From: Faecalicatena sp. Marseille-Q4148
GTDB lineage: Bacteria > Bacillota > Clostridia > Lachnospirales > Lachnospiraceae
Assembly (NCBI GenBank): GCA_018228665.1
Contig: CP073692.1
Location: 2,244,046-2,308,045, forward strand
DNA: 64,000 nucleotides
Direction of reading: 5' to 3'
The notes under the pieces were generated by a model, which did no database searches, was not told the origin of the DNA, and was given only the letters and a program-made list of their open reading frames with translations. Positions 8,759 to 17,600 of this stretch are shown piece by piece. Each line of letters starts with the position of its first letter. The first letter of the stretch is position 1. The position numbers and the translations under genes were made by a program.

Positions 8759-9633
8759 ATCTCAGATCCAATGGCTCCCGCGACAATGATGACTGCACCT
8801 AATATCTGCAGTCCTGTCATATACTCACGAAAGACAATAAATCCTACCAAAGTCCCTACTACAACTTCCAGTGCGGACAAAATACTTGTCGTGGTAGCCT
8901 CTACATACTGAGTTGATTTCACACAGGCAACATTTGCCACCATCGTACAAAGAATTCCGATGCCAAACAAATCCACAATGAGATTTAGCACCGGTGTCTG
9001 TGTCAGGTGTGCAATGGCTGCCTGTGGTTTCATTCCAAATGCAAGTACAAATGCACCTCCGAGAAACCCATACACAAGAAGCGTGTCTCTCTCATAATTT
9101 TTCGCAAAAAACTTTGGAAGCAGAATCTGAAGCGCTACTCCGATCCCATTGATCACGCCTGCCAAAAGACCAATGGCGTCCAGCTTCAGATTCCCTGCTC
9201 CGATCAGGTTCGCTACAAGCACTGCCCCGATTAGGCAAATGCCGATCGTAACCATTTTACTTTTCTCAAGTTTCTCCCGAAACATTACTCTTCCAAGAAT
9301 TGCCACCCATATCGGACTCATAAACATCAGTACCGTTGCCACCCCAACAGGAATTCGGGATACTGCCACACTATAGCTGACAAAACTAATACTATAGGCA
9401 ACTGCCCCATATAAAATACAAATGACAAGACCTCTCACATCAATTTTAAGCGCCGACGGCTTTGTAACAAGCAAAAACAAAAAATACGCTGCCCCTGCAA
9501 GAACGCACCGAAAGAAAGAGATCTCAATCGTTGAAAAATGATACTGTGACAGATCGCGCACAAATACTCCCATAATCCCCCACATTACCGCAGTAATCAC
9601 TGCGAGCGTGATTCCTTTACTGCGATTATTCAT
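8710..9633 (-). CDS. EamA/DMT family transporter
   Basis: The product has 307 residues with about ten membrane helices in two EamA repeats. The first includes AVITAVMWGIMGVFVRDLS, and the second ends in the ILSALEVVVG stretch typical of RhaT/YdcZ-like exporters. It probably exports or imports a small metabolite. I choose ATG 9633 rather than the in-frame ATG at 9651 because AGAGG lies eight bases upstream. That ATG also overlaps the stop of the amidohydrolase gene (ATGAATAA), suggesting coupled translation. A link to the amidohydrolase product is plausible but unproven. Confidence 0.88.
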   Translation of the reverse strand: MNNRSKGITLAVITAVMWGIMGVFVRDLSQYHFSTIEISFFRCVLAGAAYFLFLLVTKPSALKIDVRGLVICILYGAVAYSISFVSYSVAVSRIPVGVATVLMFMSPIWVAILGRVMFREKLEKSKMVTIGICLIGAVLVANLIGAGNLKLDAIGLLAGVINGIGVALQILLPKFFAKNYERDTLLVYGFLGGAFVLAFGMKPQAAIAHLTQTPVLNLIVDLFGIGILCTMVANVACVKSTQYVEATTTSILSALEVVVGTLVGFIVFREYMTGLQILGAVIIVAGAIGSEIYRPRKRQQYEIPESL

Positions 9634-11233
9634 GGCATTTACCTCTTTCATAAATCATCTGATCTTCTTTCACTGTCATCATTACCTGAACTTCCGCCAG
9701 CATTTCCGGATCTACTTCCAGAGGATTTTTATCAAGCACTGCAAAGTCAGCAAGTTTTCCGACAGAGATTGTTCCCTTTCTATCTTCTTCGTGGTATTGG
9801 TAAGCGCCATAACTTGTAACTGCCTTCAGCGCCTCCAGCACCGAAATTCTCTGTTCTTTCCCGATATCTTGTCCGGTTCTTGAAATCCGGTTCACTGCAC
9901 AGGAAACCGTTCTCATCATATCCGGTGGAACAACCGGGCTATCCTGATGAAAAGTAAATTTCATACCGCAATCAACAGCATCCTTTGCCGGTGAAATCCT
10001 GCTGCCCCGCTCTATCCCAAAGTTCTTTAAATGGATATCGCCCCAATAGTAAGTATGTGCCACAAAGAAACTCGGCATCATTCCCAGTTTCGCCATGCGC
10101 TGAAGCTGCTCTCTTCTCACAAGCTGGGCATGTACCATTACCGCCCGGTAAGTATCCTGACTCTTCTCTGACGCAAGCACCTTTTCAAATCCGGTAATAT
10201 ACTGCTCTGCTGCGGCGTCTCCGTTACAGTGTGCCAGAAGCTGCTGCTTTTTCTCAAGTGCAGTCCGAATGTAAGATTCCAGCACTTCATCACTGTGGAT
10301 CGGATAACCACAGTAAGATTCTTCGCCAACGTACGGTTCCAGCATCCACGCTGTTTTTCCCTGTGGAGAACCGTCCAGAAAAATCTTATATCCGCCAAGT
10401 TTCAAATGTTTATGATATTTTCTATCGTACTCCGGCATTTCATCCGGTAACTCTGCTGCCGTCATAATATCCACATAACCGACGATATCCAGCTTAAGAA
10501 TCCCCATATCCGATGCAGTTTTCAACAGTTGAAAAAGCGGGCGGGCTACCATTCCATCCTGTACTGTTGTAATTCCATAGCTGGCATACAATTTCTGAGC
10601 CTCCCGGAAAAGATTCATCAGCTCTTCCACTGATGTCATCGGCAGTTTTGACTGAAATTCCAGAAATACTTTCTCCTCCATATATCCATTCAGAGTGCTT
10701 GTTCCTTCCACTCTTCCGTAACGCCCGTCTGCCCGGTCCTCTGCTGTCTCATCGATTTCCTGAAGTTCCAGACCTTTGCTGTTTGTAACCCCCATATGAG
10801 AAGATGCATGGATCAGCAGCACCGGATTGGTATCACTGATCTGATCCAAAATAAACCGATCCGGATGCTTTCCTTCTGCAAGAAAATTATGATCATAATT
10901 GCATCCAACGATCCACGCATCATCAGATAATTTTCGCTTTTCCTTAAAATTCTTCATCTCTCGGATAATATCTGCAAAACTATTACAAAGCGACAGATCA
11001 CACTGCGTCATTGCGTTTGCCGTTCCGGCAAAATGAGAATGGCCGTCAATTAGTCCCGGTAACATTGTTTTCCCTTCCAGATCAATGATACGGTCCCCTT
11101 CACTCCGAAGTTTCAGCAATTCTTCTTTCGTTCCCACCGCCTGTATGATACCATTTTCTGTGCAGACCGCTTCTGCATACAAATTATTTTCTTCCATTGT
11201 TAAAATGGTTCCATTTATATAAAAAGTTTTCAT
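9626..11233 (-). CDS. YtcJ-type metal-dependent amidohydrolase
   Basis: The 535-residue protein belongs to amidohydrolase family 3 (YtcJ/exoenzyme regulatory AepA group). The metal-binding H-x-H is in LPGLIDGHSHF, with further ligands in LLAHCNGDAAAEQ, VMVHAQLV and TFHQDSP. The C-terminal small beta domain ends with the usual ISVGKLADFAVLDKNPL. It should hydrolyse an amide or cyclic imide in the cytoplasm. The substrate cannot be predicted for this group. It forms a two-gene operon with the EamA transporter, with an AAAGGAGAG ribosome site before the ATG. Confidence 0.88.
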   Translation of the reverse strand: MKTFYINGTILTMEENNLYAEAVCTENGIIQAVGTKEELLKLRSEGDRIIDLEGKTMLPGLIDGHSHFAGTANAMTQCDLSLCNSFADIIREMKNFKEKRKLSDDAWIVGCNYDHNFLAEGKHPDRFILDQISDTNPVLLIHASSHMGVTNSKGLELQEIDETAEDRADGRYGRVEGTSTLNGYMEEKVFLEFQSKLPMTSVEELMNLFREAQKLYASYGITTVQDGMVARPLFQLLKTASDMGILKLDIVGYVDIMTAAELPDEMPEYDRKYHKHLKLGGYKIFLDGSPQGKTAWMLEPYVGEESYCGYPIHSDEVLESYIRTALEKKQQLLAHCNGDAAAEQYITGFEKVLASEKSQDTYRAVMVHAQLVRREQLQRMAKLGMMPSFFVAHTYYWGDIHLKNFGIERGSRISPAKDAVDCGMKFTFHQDSPVVPPDMMRTVSCAVNRISRTGQDIGKEQRISVLEALKAVTSYGAYQYHEEDRKGTISVGKLADFAVLDKNPLEVDPEMLAEVQVMMTVKEDQMIYERGKCHE

Positions 11234-11378
11234 AAACTCTCCTTTCTTTTGTTAGAAGTAGTATTTTTCCTGCTTCACTTATAATACGACTGACAGACTA
11301 ATATCCATTCATATTTTTTATTCTTTTTTATTTCCATTTTGATTATAGCATATCAGTTTAAGCAAAGAGACAATTTTT

Positions 11379-12719
11379 CTAATTATATTTCCACAATCTT
11401 TCTGCCGTCGGCGCCCAGTTGTCTGCATACTCAACACATTTATCACACAAATGATCTACACTTTCCGGCGACTGAAGGTCGGTAGAAACTGCTCCGGTAC
11501 GATGAATCATTTCCCTTAGTTTTTCCGGATTTTCCAACATCGGACATGGACGCAAATGATTTTCATTAAACGGTTGTCCATCATGATACGCCATAAAAAC
11601 AGGTGACTGCAGACATTCTAATAATGACTTTTCCCGGATATTCGAATCGGAATAATGTACAAATACACAAGGGTCTACATCGCCATTGGCATTGATATGA
11701 AGATACCTTCTTCCGCCGGCAATACAACCGCCAACATATTCCCCATCATTCTGAAAATCCATCGCAAAAATCGGTTTTGTTCTTCTAATCTCACGAATTC
11801 TGTGATACATAAATTCTCTCTGCTCCGGATTCGGCAGAAGTTCCGGTACTGCATCGTTTCCTACCGGCATATAGTGAAAATACCATACAAATTTTGCTCC
11901 CCATTTTATCATTTAATCCACAAATTCGAATGAACTGATAGAATCTAAATTCTGACTTGTATAACAGCATGAAATTCCAAATGGAAGACGTTTTTCCTTT
12001 AACAGCTCCATTGCTTTTACCACTTTCCGGTAAGTTCCATTTCCTCTTCTTCCATCCGTCGCTGATTCGAATCCCTCAACACTGATAGCCGGAATAAAGT
12101 TCTTAACCCGAAGCATTTCATTTGCAAATTCCTCATCAATCAATGTTGCATTTGTAAAACTCAAAAACTGACAGTCATGGTGTTTTCTGCATAAGGTAAT
12201 TAGGTCTTTTTTTCTTACAAGCGGCTCTCCTCCTGTGTAAATATACATATAAATGCCAAGCTCTTTTCCCTGCATGATAACAGAATCAATATCTTCTATC
12301 GTCAGATTCAGCTTATTTCCATATTCAACAGCCCAGCATCCCGTACAGTGAAGATTGCATGCAGAAGTTGAATCAAGAAGAATCGCCCACGGTATATTAC
12401 ATCCGTATTTCTTTCTGCTTTCCTCCTGTTTCGGCCAACCGACAATATTGGCGTTAAAGAAGAAATTTTCCAACGTCGCTTTCATTACTTCTTTATCAAT
12501 ATCTTTGAATATACTCATAATTAATTGATACATATTGTTCTCAGGATCTGCTAATACATTGCGAAATGCGGCTCTTTGCGTCGGAAAGCTGTTAGGTCCC
12601 TCCCCCGCAAATTTATCTACCAAATCCATTAATTTGTGAACATTTTTTTCTGGATCTTTTTCTAAATAATCAAACGCTTTTTTCAATGTTGCTCTTTTCA
12701 ACTCATTTGTAAATCCCAT
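11379..12719 (-). pseudogene. Radical SAM/SPASM-like protein interrupted by one in-frame TAA
   Basis: Two adjacent frames make one continuous protein of about 446 codons, broken by a single TAA at 11913-11915. The 5' piece (residues 1-268) holds the radical SAM cluster motif C-x3-C-x2-C at Cys121, Cys125 and Cys128 (SACNLHCTGCWA) and the GGEP motif. The 3' piece begins immediately after the stop in the same frame. It carries the end of the barrel (WYFHYMPVGNDA) and cysteines CIAGG, DPCVF, RPCPM and CDKC, which look like an auxiliary Fe-S (SPASM-like) domain. Neither half looks functional alone. It could be a real nonsense mutation, a strain polymorphism or a base-call error. Fifteen bases separate it from the upstream hdeD-like gene, so they are co-transcribed. 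Confidence 0.85.
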
Positions 12720-12734
12720 ACCAAAGTCTCCTTC

Positions 12735-13328
12735 TTATTTTTCTTTTCTGTGCTGCTCATTTTCTTTTCCGTAAATTTCAATTGTATAATCTCTTCGAAA
12801 TGTGTTAACCGTATTCTGTACTACATACAAATTCATAACCCCATATGCCAAAATCGTTAATCCGATTACTCTGATAATTAATCTTGTCCCACGCAGCGGC
12901 GCTGCTGCCAGTAAACCGCCGATCACTGCCGTTATAAGTCCAATGATAAGTATAAGCCACCAACTCTTCATTCCTATTTGCCGTGCATCAATTGCTGTCT
13001 GAATCTTCAGTAATGCTTCCATTAGCATAAATAATCCAAGACAGATTGTGAGAATCCGTATCATATCTTTTGTCCACATAAGCATCAAAATCCCTATTAC
13101 AATCGATACAATTCCCATCGCCAGATCATGCTGAAACGCCAACTGCAGTAAATCTTTTGAAAAATATCCAATTACTTTAGCGATACCGATGCTGATAAAT
13201 AATATTCCTCCAATCTTATATATCCACTGTATTCCAATCTTTGGATATATCATTAAAAAAATTCCATACAGAAGCAGCATAAAAGATACAATACTATATA
13301 CGATCTTTACCTTTTTCAAGACTTTCAC
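12735..13328 (-). CDS. HdeD-like (DUF308) membrane protein
   Basis: The 197-residue protein has six hydrophobic helices arranged as two or three DUF308 repeats (WIYKIGGILFISIGIAKV, MGIVSIVIGILMLMW, GLLAAAPLRGTRLIIRVIGL). It ends in a charged cytoplasmic tail (KENEQHRKEK). HdeD relatives are associated with acid resistance in enterobacteria, but in Clostridia the role is not established. First gene of an operon with the broken radical SAM gene. Its leader contains a terminator-like structure. Confidence 0.8.
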   Translation of the reverse strand: MKVLKKVKIVYSIVSFMLLLYGIFLMIYPKIGIQWIYKIGGILFISIGIAKVIGYFSKDLLQLAFQHDLAMGIVSIVIGILMLMWTKDMIRILTICLGLFMLMEALLKIQTAIDARQIGMKSWWLILIIGLITAVIGGLLAAAPLRGTRLIIRVIGLTILAYGVMNLYVVQNTVNTFRRDYTIEIYGKENEQHRKEK

Positions 13329-13390
13329 CTGATCACCTTCTTTCTCTTCTCTTATCCGATGCCAACACCATATCTGAAAAATGATTAAAA

Positions 13391-13448
13391 AAATACAGAC
13401 AAAACACTGATTTCATCTGTATTTCATACATTTTCAGTTTTTTGTCTG
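13391..13448 (-). promoter_or_regulatory. Candidate 5' leader attenuator upstream of the hdeD-like gene
   Basis: On the minus strand, CAGACAAAA (complement of 13440-13448) can pair with TTTTGTCTG (complement of 13396-13404), followed by TATTTTTTT. A competing stem uses AAATACAG and CTGTATTT (13417-13424 with 13391-13398). Since the gene upstream is divergent, a terminator here would lie inside the leader of the hdeD-like operon. Confidence 0.4.
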
Positions 13449-13492
13449 CAAATTTTAGTTTTTTAAAAGTTTTATCTTCTCCTTAAATTATC

Positions 13493-13520
13493 TTTACAGA
13501 AAGATTTTTTTTGATACAAT
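13493..13520 (+). promoter_or_regulatory. Predicted promoter of the uracil-DNA glycosylase gene
   Basis: TTTACA (13493-13498), a 16-base spacer and TACAAT (13515-13520) lie about 45 bases before the start codon. The rest of the 13329-13564 gap holds the leader structure of the divergent operon. Confidence 0.5.
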
Positions 13521-13564
13521 AAAAGAAAATACGGATTTTCTATGAGAAATGGAAGTGACTCAAA

Positions 13565-14134
13565 ATGTACACCTATGAAGAATTAAAAGAGTTCGTGGAT
13601 CATTGTCACAGATGCCCGCTTTGTCAGACTCGTACCCGTTCTGTCATGGGAAAAGGCAGCCTGCATGGAGAAATTCTTTTCATTGCAGAAGCCCCAGGCT
13701 ACAATGAAGACCGGGACGGTGTTCCCTTTACCGGAAAATCAGGCGAATTATTTGATCGATTATTAGATGAAATTGGAATGAAACGCGAAGAAATCTACCT
13801 CACAAACATTGTGAAATGCCATCCGCCCGGAAACAGAGATCCTTATCCGGAAGAACAGGAAGCCTGCATCCCATATCTAAAGTATGAAACTGCACTTCTT
13901 CGCCCAAAGATTATTGTATGTCTTGGAAGAATTGCAGCACAGCGAATCATACGGCCGGATTATCGGATTACAAAAGAACACGGTATGTTTCTTGAACGAA
14001 AAAACACCTGGCTGACTGCTGTTTATCATCCATCCGCTGTACTTCGGGATCCGGCAAAGCTGCCCCTAATCCAGGAAGACTTTCGTAAAATCAGGGAATT
14101 GCAGAAACAATTGACTTCTTTCCCAAATAATTAA
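13565..14134 (+). CDS. Type 4 (Fe-S) uracil-DNA glycosylase
   Basis: The 189-residue protein has the type 4/5 UDG motifs: EAPGYNEDRDGVPFTGKSGE around the uracil pocket, NIVKCHPPGNRDP, and HPSAVLR near the C-terminus. The 4Fe-4S cluster is formed by the N-terminal C-x2-C (HRCPLCQTRTR) and later cysteines (KCHPP, EACIPY). It removes uracil from DNA to begin base-excision repair. The family is common in anaerobic Clostridia. Followed after 21 bases by the dehydrogenase-like gene, probably in one transcript. Confidence 0.9.
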   Translation: MYTYEELKEFVDHCHRCPLCQTRTRSVMGKGSLHGEILFIAEAPGYNEDRDGVPFTGKSGELFDRLLDEIGMKREEIYLTNIVKCHPPGNRDPYPEEQEACIPYLKYETALLRPKIIVCLGRIAAQRIIRPDYRITKEHGMFLERKNTWLTAVYHPSAVLRDPAKLPLIQEDFRKIRELQKQLTSFPNN

Positions 14135-14155
14135 AATCATCACGGAGGCGTTATT

Positions 14156-15049
14156 ATGTTTCAAAAATTAGTCGCTGTTGAACAGCTAAACCTTGTACCT
14201 CATGCAAATGAAGAAATCGCAAAGCGAGCTCTTGAATATGTTCACTATGAAGATATACCGGAAACAGAAGAAGAAGTTATCCGGCGTGCAAAAGATGCAG
14301 ATGCAATTTTAGTAAATCTTACAACCCAGATTACGGCAAATATCATCGAGCATTGTCCGAAGCTGCGTTATATCGGAATGTGCTGCAGTCTGTATGATGA
14401 GAATAGTGCAAGTGTCGATATCCGTTGTGCAAGAAAGCATAATATCATTGTAAAGGGTGTAAATGATTATGGCGATAACGGCGTAGGCGAATATGTTGTG
14501 GCAGAATTATCCTCACTTTTACACGGATTTCATGGTAAACGCTGGGATGAACGTTCCTTCGAACTTACCGGTTTTCCTGTTGGAATCATCGGCATGGGTG
14601 CGACCGGAAAAACTGTAGCAAAAGCCTTGCATTTTTTTGGTGCAGATCTTACCTACTACAGTCGAAGCAGAAAGCCGGAGATAGAAGAAATGGGAATTTC
14701 TTATATGCCATTAGACGCTCTTTTAGAAAAGAATTACTGCATCTGCACATGTCTCAATAAATTTGTCACACTCTTAAATGAACCTGAATTTGAAAAACTG
14801 GGAAACCATAAAATTCTTTTTAATACCGGTCTCACACCAGCCAGTGATCTGAATGCACTAAAACAATGGTTATCTCATGGAGACAATTATTATTATTGCG
14901 ACAGCAATATGGCATTAGGCGATCAAAGTCTGAGAGACTATGAACATGTAAGCTGTTTCGGCGGATATTCTGGCGGATCTTATCAGGCAATTGAGCGATT
15001 AACAGAGAAAACAATTCAAAATATGGATGCGTTTTTAAAAGAGGATTAA
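14156..15049 (+). CDS. D-2-hydroxyacid dehydrogenase-like protein lacking catalytic residues
   Basis: The 297-residue protein has the fold of NAD-dependent D-2-hydroxyacid dehydrogenases. It has a flavodoxin-like N-terminal part with NLTTQITANIIEHCPKLRYI and a Rossmann domain with G-x-G-x-x-G in VGIIGMGATGKTV. The usual active-site arginine (N-T-A-R-G) is replaced by leucine in FNTGLTPASDLNAL, and the T-P-H motif is replaced by SCFGGYSGG. Classic 2-hydroxyacid oxidation therefore looks unlikely. It may bind a nucleotide or catalyse something else. The start follows GGAGG with a standard spacing. Confidence 0.75.
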   Translation: MFQKLVAVEQLNLVPHANEEIAKRALEYVHYEDIPETEEEVIRRAKDADAILVNLTTQITANIIEHCPKLRYIGMCCSLYDENSASVDIRCARKHNIIVKGVNDYGDNGVGEYVVAELSSLLHGFHGKRWDERSFELTGFPVGIIGMGATGKTVAKALHFFGADLTYYSRSRKPEIEEMGISYMPLDALLEKNYCICTCLNKFVTLLNEPEFEKLGNHKILFNTGLTPASDLNALKQWLSHGDNYYYCDSNMALGDQSLRDYEHVSCFGGYSGGSYQAIERLTEKTIQNMDAFLKED

Positions 15050-15083
15050 GATTAATTTCATTACATAATGTGGCAACAAATTC

Positions 15084-15133
15084 AATAGAGCTCATATCAA
15101 AAATTATAAATTCTGATACGAGCTCTATTTTTT
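15084..15133 (+). terminator. Terminator after the dehydrogenase-like gene
   Basis: A long inverted repeat (AATAGAGCTC at 15084-15093 with GAGCTCTATT at 15120-15129, extended by ATATCA/TGATAC) is followed by a T-run. It separates this unit from the convergent phosphoesterase gene. Confidence 0.75.
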
Positions 15134-15158
15134 ATATTTCAACAACAATTCTTATCTA

Positions 15159-16295
15159 CTATTTGTTTATATTAAGAATCACAATTTCACTATTACTTCC
15201 AATCCGCATAGGCATTTGAAAAAATCCCACTCCAGAAGAGACTATACTTTGTGTATCATTCTCTTTAAAATATCCATAATATCCTTGTTTTCCATATGCA
15301 AGTCTGGTAAATATATTTGCCGGAAAAAACTGTCCTTTATGGGTATGACCACATAAAACCAAATCCATATGGTTTTCTACTGCTTCTTTTATTCCCAGTG
15401 GATTATGATCAATAACAATTTTCAGTTTTTTCTTGTCAAATTCCTCTTTTTCTACTCCTGAAATAATATCTTTTAATGATTTTCTGTCCGGATTTGTTGT
15501 CACGTCATCTCTTCCAATAATAATACAGGAATCTGCCGTTTCAACTTCGTCTATCAATAAATCAATCTCCGCCTTTTGATAAAAATTTTGCATTACTGCA
15601 GAACATGAACCTGGATCATGATTTCCCAATACAGCATAAATTTTTCCTTTCGGTCTCAGTTTTCTAAGAACTTCCGCTATTTTAGCTTTATCACAATACT
15701 CAAAAGCTTCTACATCAAACATATCTCCTGCAATTATAATCTTATCTGCGTGTATACGATTTACCATAGATACCATTTTCTCTAATTGCTTCAAATTCAC
15801 AAAGGTTCCAACATGAATATCACTTAAAAGAACTATCGTTTCCTTTTCTGTACAGTGCTCGATTGAAAGCTTGTATTCTTTTAAATATATTTTTTTTGCA
15901 TGTACAAATCCGTAGCAAGTAAGAATCATCGAACTTATCATCGGAATTATATACCATTTATCCTCCGGAATCCGGAACAACACATCTGCAATATCATAAA
16001 CCCACAGAGCTAATACAAGATATAATAAAAAACAAACAATTATGCTGCATATTTCATAGAAATTTCTTGTAACTTTTTTCTCTTTTCCACACTTCAGATA
16101 TAAAAACATATATCCTAAAAGTACTGCCAAAACAAGAAAAATTTCCAAAGTAAAATCATAAGCAAAAACGCTCTTTAGCATTTTTCCCATACGATCTGAT
16201 ACATAAAAAATCGACAGTACAGAAAATATGCCAAAAAGATATTCAAACATTTTTCCGCGAATAAATTTCCCAAAATATTTCATTTGCTCGCACAC
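15159..16295 (-). CDS. Membrane-anchored metallophosphoesterase (YkuE/YaeI type)
   Basis: The 378-residue protein has an N-terminal half with four or so membrane helices (about residues 10-150). A C-terminal calcineurin-like phosphoesterase domain follows. Metal-binding motifs are D-x-H (LLSDIHVG), GDMFD, GNHDPG, and the paired histidines VIDHNP and LCGHTHKGQFFP. Relatives act on phospholipid or UDP-sugar-type phosphates at the membrane. The substrate here is unknown. It is a single gene. Confidence 0.88.
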   Translation of the reverse strand: MCEQMKYFGKFIRGKMFEYLFGIFSVLSIFYVSDRMGKMLKSVFAYDFTLEIFLVLAVLLGYMFLYLKCGKEKKVTRNFYEICSIIVCFLLYLVLALWVYDIADVLFRIPEDKWYIIPMISSMILTCYGFVHAKKIYLKEYKLSIEHCTEKETIVLLSDIHVGTFVNLKQLEKMVSMVNRIHADKIIIAGDMFDVEAFEYCDKAKIAEVLRKLRPKGKIYAVLGNHDPGSCSAVMQNFYQKAEIDLLIDEVETADSCIIIGRDDVTTNPDRKSLKDIISGVEKEEFDKKKLKIVIDHNPLGIKEAVENHMDLVLCGHTHKGQFFPANIFTRLAYGKQGYYGYFKENDTQSIVSSGVGFFQMPMRIGSNSEIVILNINK

Positions 16296-16378
16296 TTCCT
16301 TTTTAGTAAAATTGTTTATTTTCTTCCATAGGATTTATTATATGCGATTTTATAAAAAAGGTAAATGCAATATTATTT

Positions 16379-16942
16379 CTAATTCAGCTTCATTCCATCT
16401 TTGAAGGCTTCGCCTACACGCTCAGTTACTTTATAATATCCGTGCGTATATGGATCAAAGGCAATCGCATTTACTAAGGACATATCAAGCTTCCCATTAG
16501 GCATAACGCTTTCATCCGCAGTAACATTTACCACTTTTCCGATAACACCACAGCCATACTCATTATTCTGATATTCGATATATTCACATTCCAGGCAAAG
16601 TGGGAACTCATTGATAACCGGAGCGTCTACTGTTTCTGCTTTGCTAGCAGTAAGCCCTGCTTTCTCTAGTTTGTTCATAATTTTGTTGCCAGATGCAACA
16701 CCAAAATAGTCTGCCTCAACTACATGCTCAGCATCCGCAATGCTTACAGTAAATGCGCCTCTTTTTTTAATGTTTTTTACTGTCTTATGAGTTTCAGTTA
16801 AGTTAAGCGCTACCGTTCCCCGCTCCTGCATCATTCCCCATGCGGCATTCATAACATTTACGTTTCCATCTTCATTATAAGTAGCAACCATCAATACCGG
16901 CATTGGGAAAATACCCTCAGTGATATCTAATTTTTTTCGCAT
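16379..16942 (-). CDS. Flavin reductase-like (flavoredoxin) protein
   Basis: The 187-residue protein belongs to the FMN-binding split-barrel flavoredoxin family, with the N-terminal pattern PMPVLMVATYNEDGNVNVMN and the FGVASGNKIMNKLEKAGL region near the flavin site. It binds FMN and likely carries electrons in the cytoplasm. It is divergent from an HxlR-type regulator, a common pairing in which the regulator controls the flavoprotein in response to redox or electrophile stress. Confidence 0.88.
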   Translation of the reverse strand: MRKKLDITEGIFPMPVLMVATYNEDGNVNVMNAAWGMMQERGTVALNLTETHKTVKNIKKRGAFTVSIADAEHVVEADYFGVASGNKIMNKLEKAGLTASKAETVDAPVINEFPLCLECEYIEYQNNEYGCGVIGKVVNVTADESVMPNGKLDMSLVNAIAFDPYTHGYYKVTERVGEAFKDGMKLN

Positions 16943-16968
16943 AACAAGACCTCTTTTCTACTAAAATA

Positions 16969-16996
16969 TTGACAACTTAGTTCCGTTAAATATAAT
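16969..16996 (+). promoter_or_regulatory. Promoter of the HxlR-type regulator
   Basis: TTGACA (16969-16974), a 16-base spacer and TATAAT (16991-16996) make a near-consensus promoter in the 122-base divergent region. Autoregulation is plausible but no operator is obvious. Confidence 0.65.
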
Positions 16997-17064
16997 TATA
17001 AGCAACAACATAGAAAGAGCAAGTACTGATATTTAAGTAAGATACTATCTTGGAGGAAAGCGTT

Positions 17065-17409
17065 ATGATAAAAAACTATATTGAACATGCAAATTTTAAA
17101 GAAACAGGATTTTACTATACCCTGTCTCTCATTTCAGGAAAACATAAACCGGTAATCCTGTACTGCTTAATGGAATTTGAAGTAGTAAGATTTAATGAGC
17201 TGAAACGCTATTTGAAAACTGTTTCGGATAAGACATTAAGTGTAAATCTAAAAGAGTTGGAAGCAGATAATTTAATTATACGCAAAGAATATCCTCAGAT
17301 ACCTCCTAAAGTTGAATATTCTCTTACAGAAAGAGGCAAATCTCTCGTGCAGGTACTGGATAAACTTTGCGTATGGGGAGAAGAAAACAGACTAATTAAC
17401 GATAGATAG
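17065..17409 (+). CDS. HxlR-family winged-helix regulator
   Basis: The 114-residue protein has the HxlR signature, with the helix-turn-helix in VRFNELKRYLKTVSDKTLSVNLKELEADNLI and the wing in PPKVEYSLTERGKSL. Start 17065 is chosen over the in-frame TTG at 17050, since GGAGGA (17052-17057) lies seven bases before the ATG. It probably represses the divergent flavoredoxin gene. Confidence 0.9.
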   Translation: MIKNYIEHANFKETGFYYTLSLISGKHKPVILYCLMEFEVVRFNELKRYLKTVSDKTLSVNLKELEADNLIIRKEYPQIPPKVEYSLTERGKSLVQVLDKLCVWGEENRLINDR

Positions 17410-17600
17410 CTTGTGCATTCTCCAATTTTTTTCTGTACGATTGCATCTCTATCACTTAGTAATCCGAGATGCCATTATCCATCACTCCTATATTTTCTAT
17501 GTTACTTAAATCAGTATTATATCTTTCATAATTGGTTTTACCATCTTCGTTTTCTCCTTTTTGCTCTTTCTATAAGAATATATTGACTTTTATAGCATCT

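Noticed and set aside
11913..11915. Recoding of the stop in the radical SAM gene
   Set aside because: The codon is TAA, not TGA or TAG, and no recoding structure was apparent.
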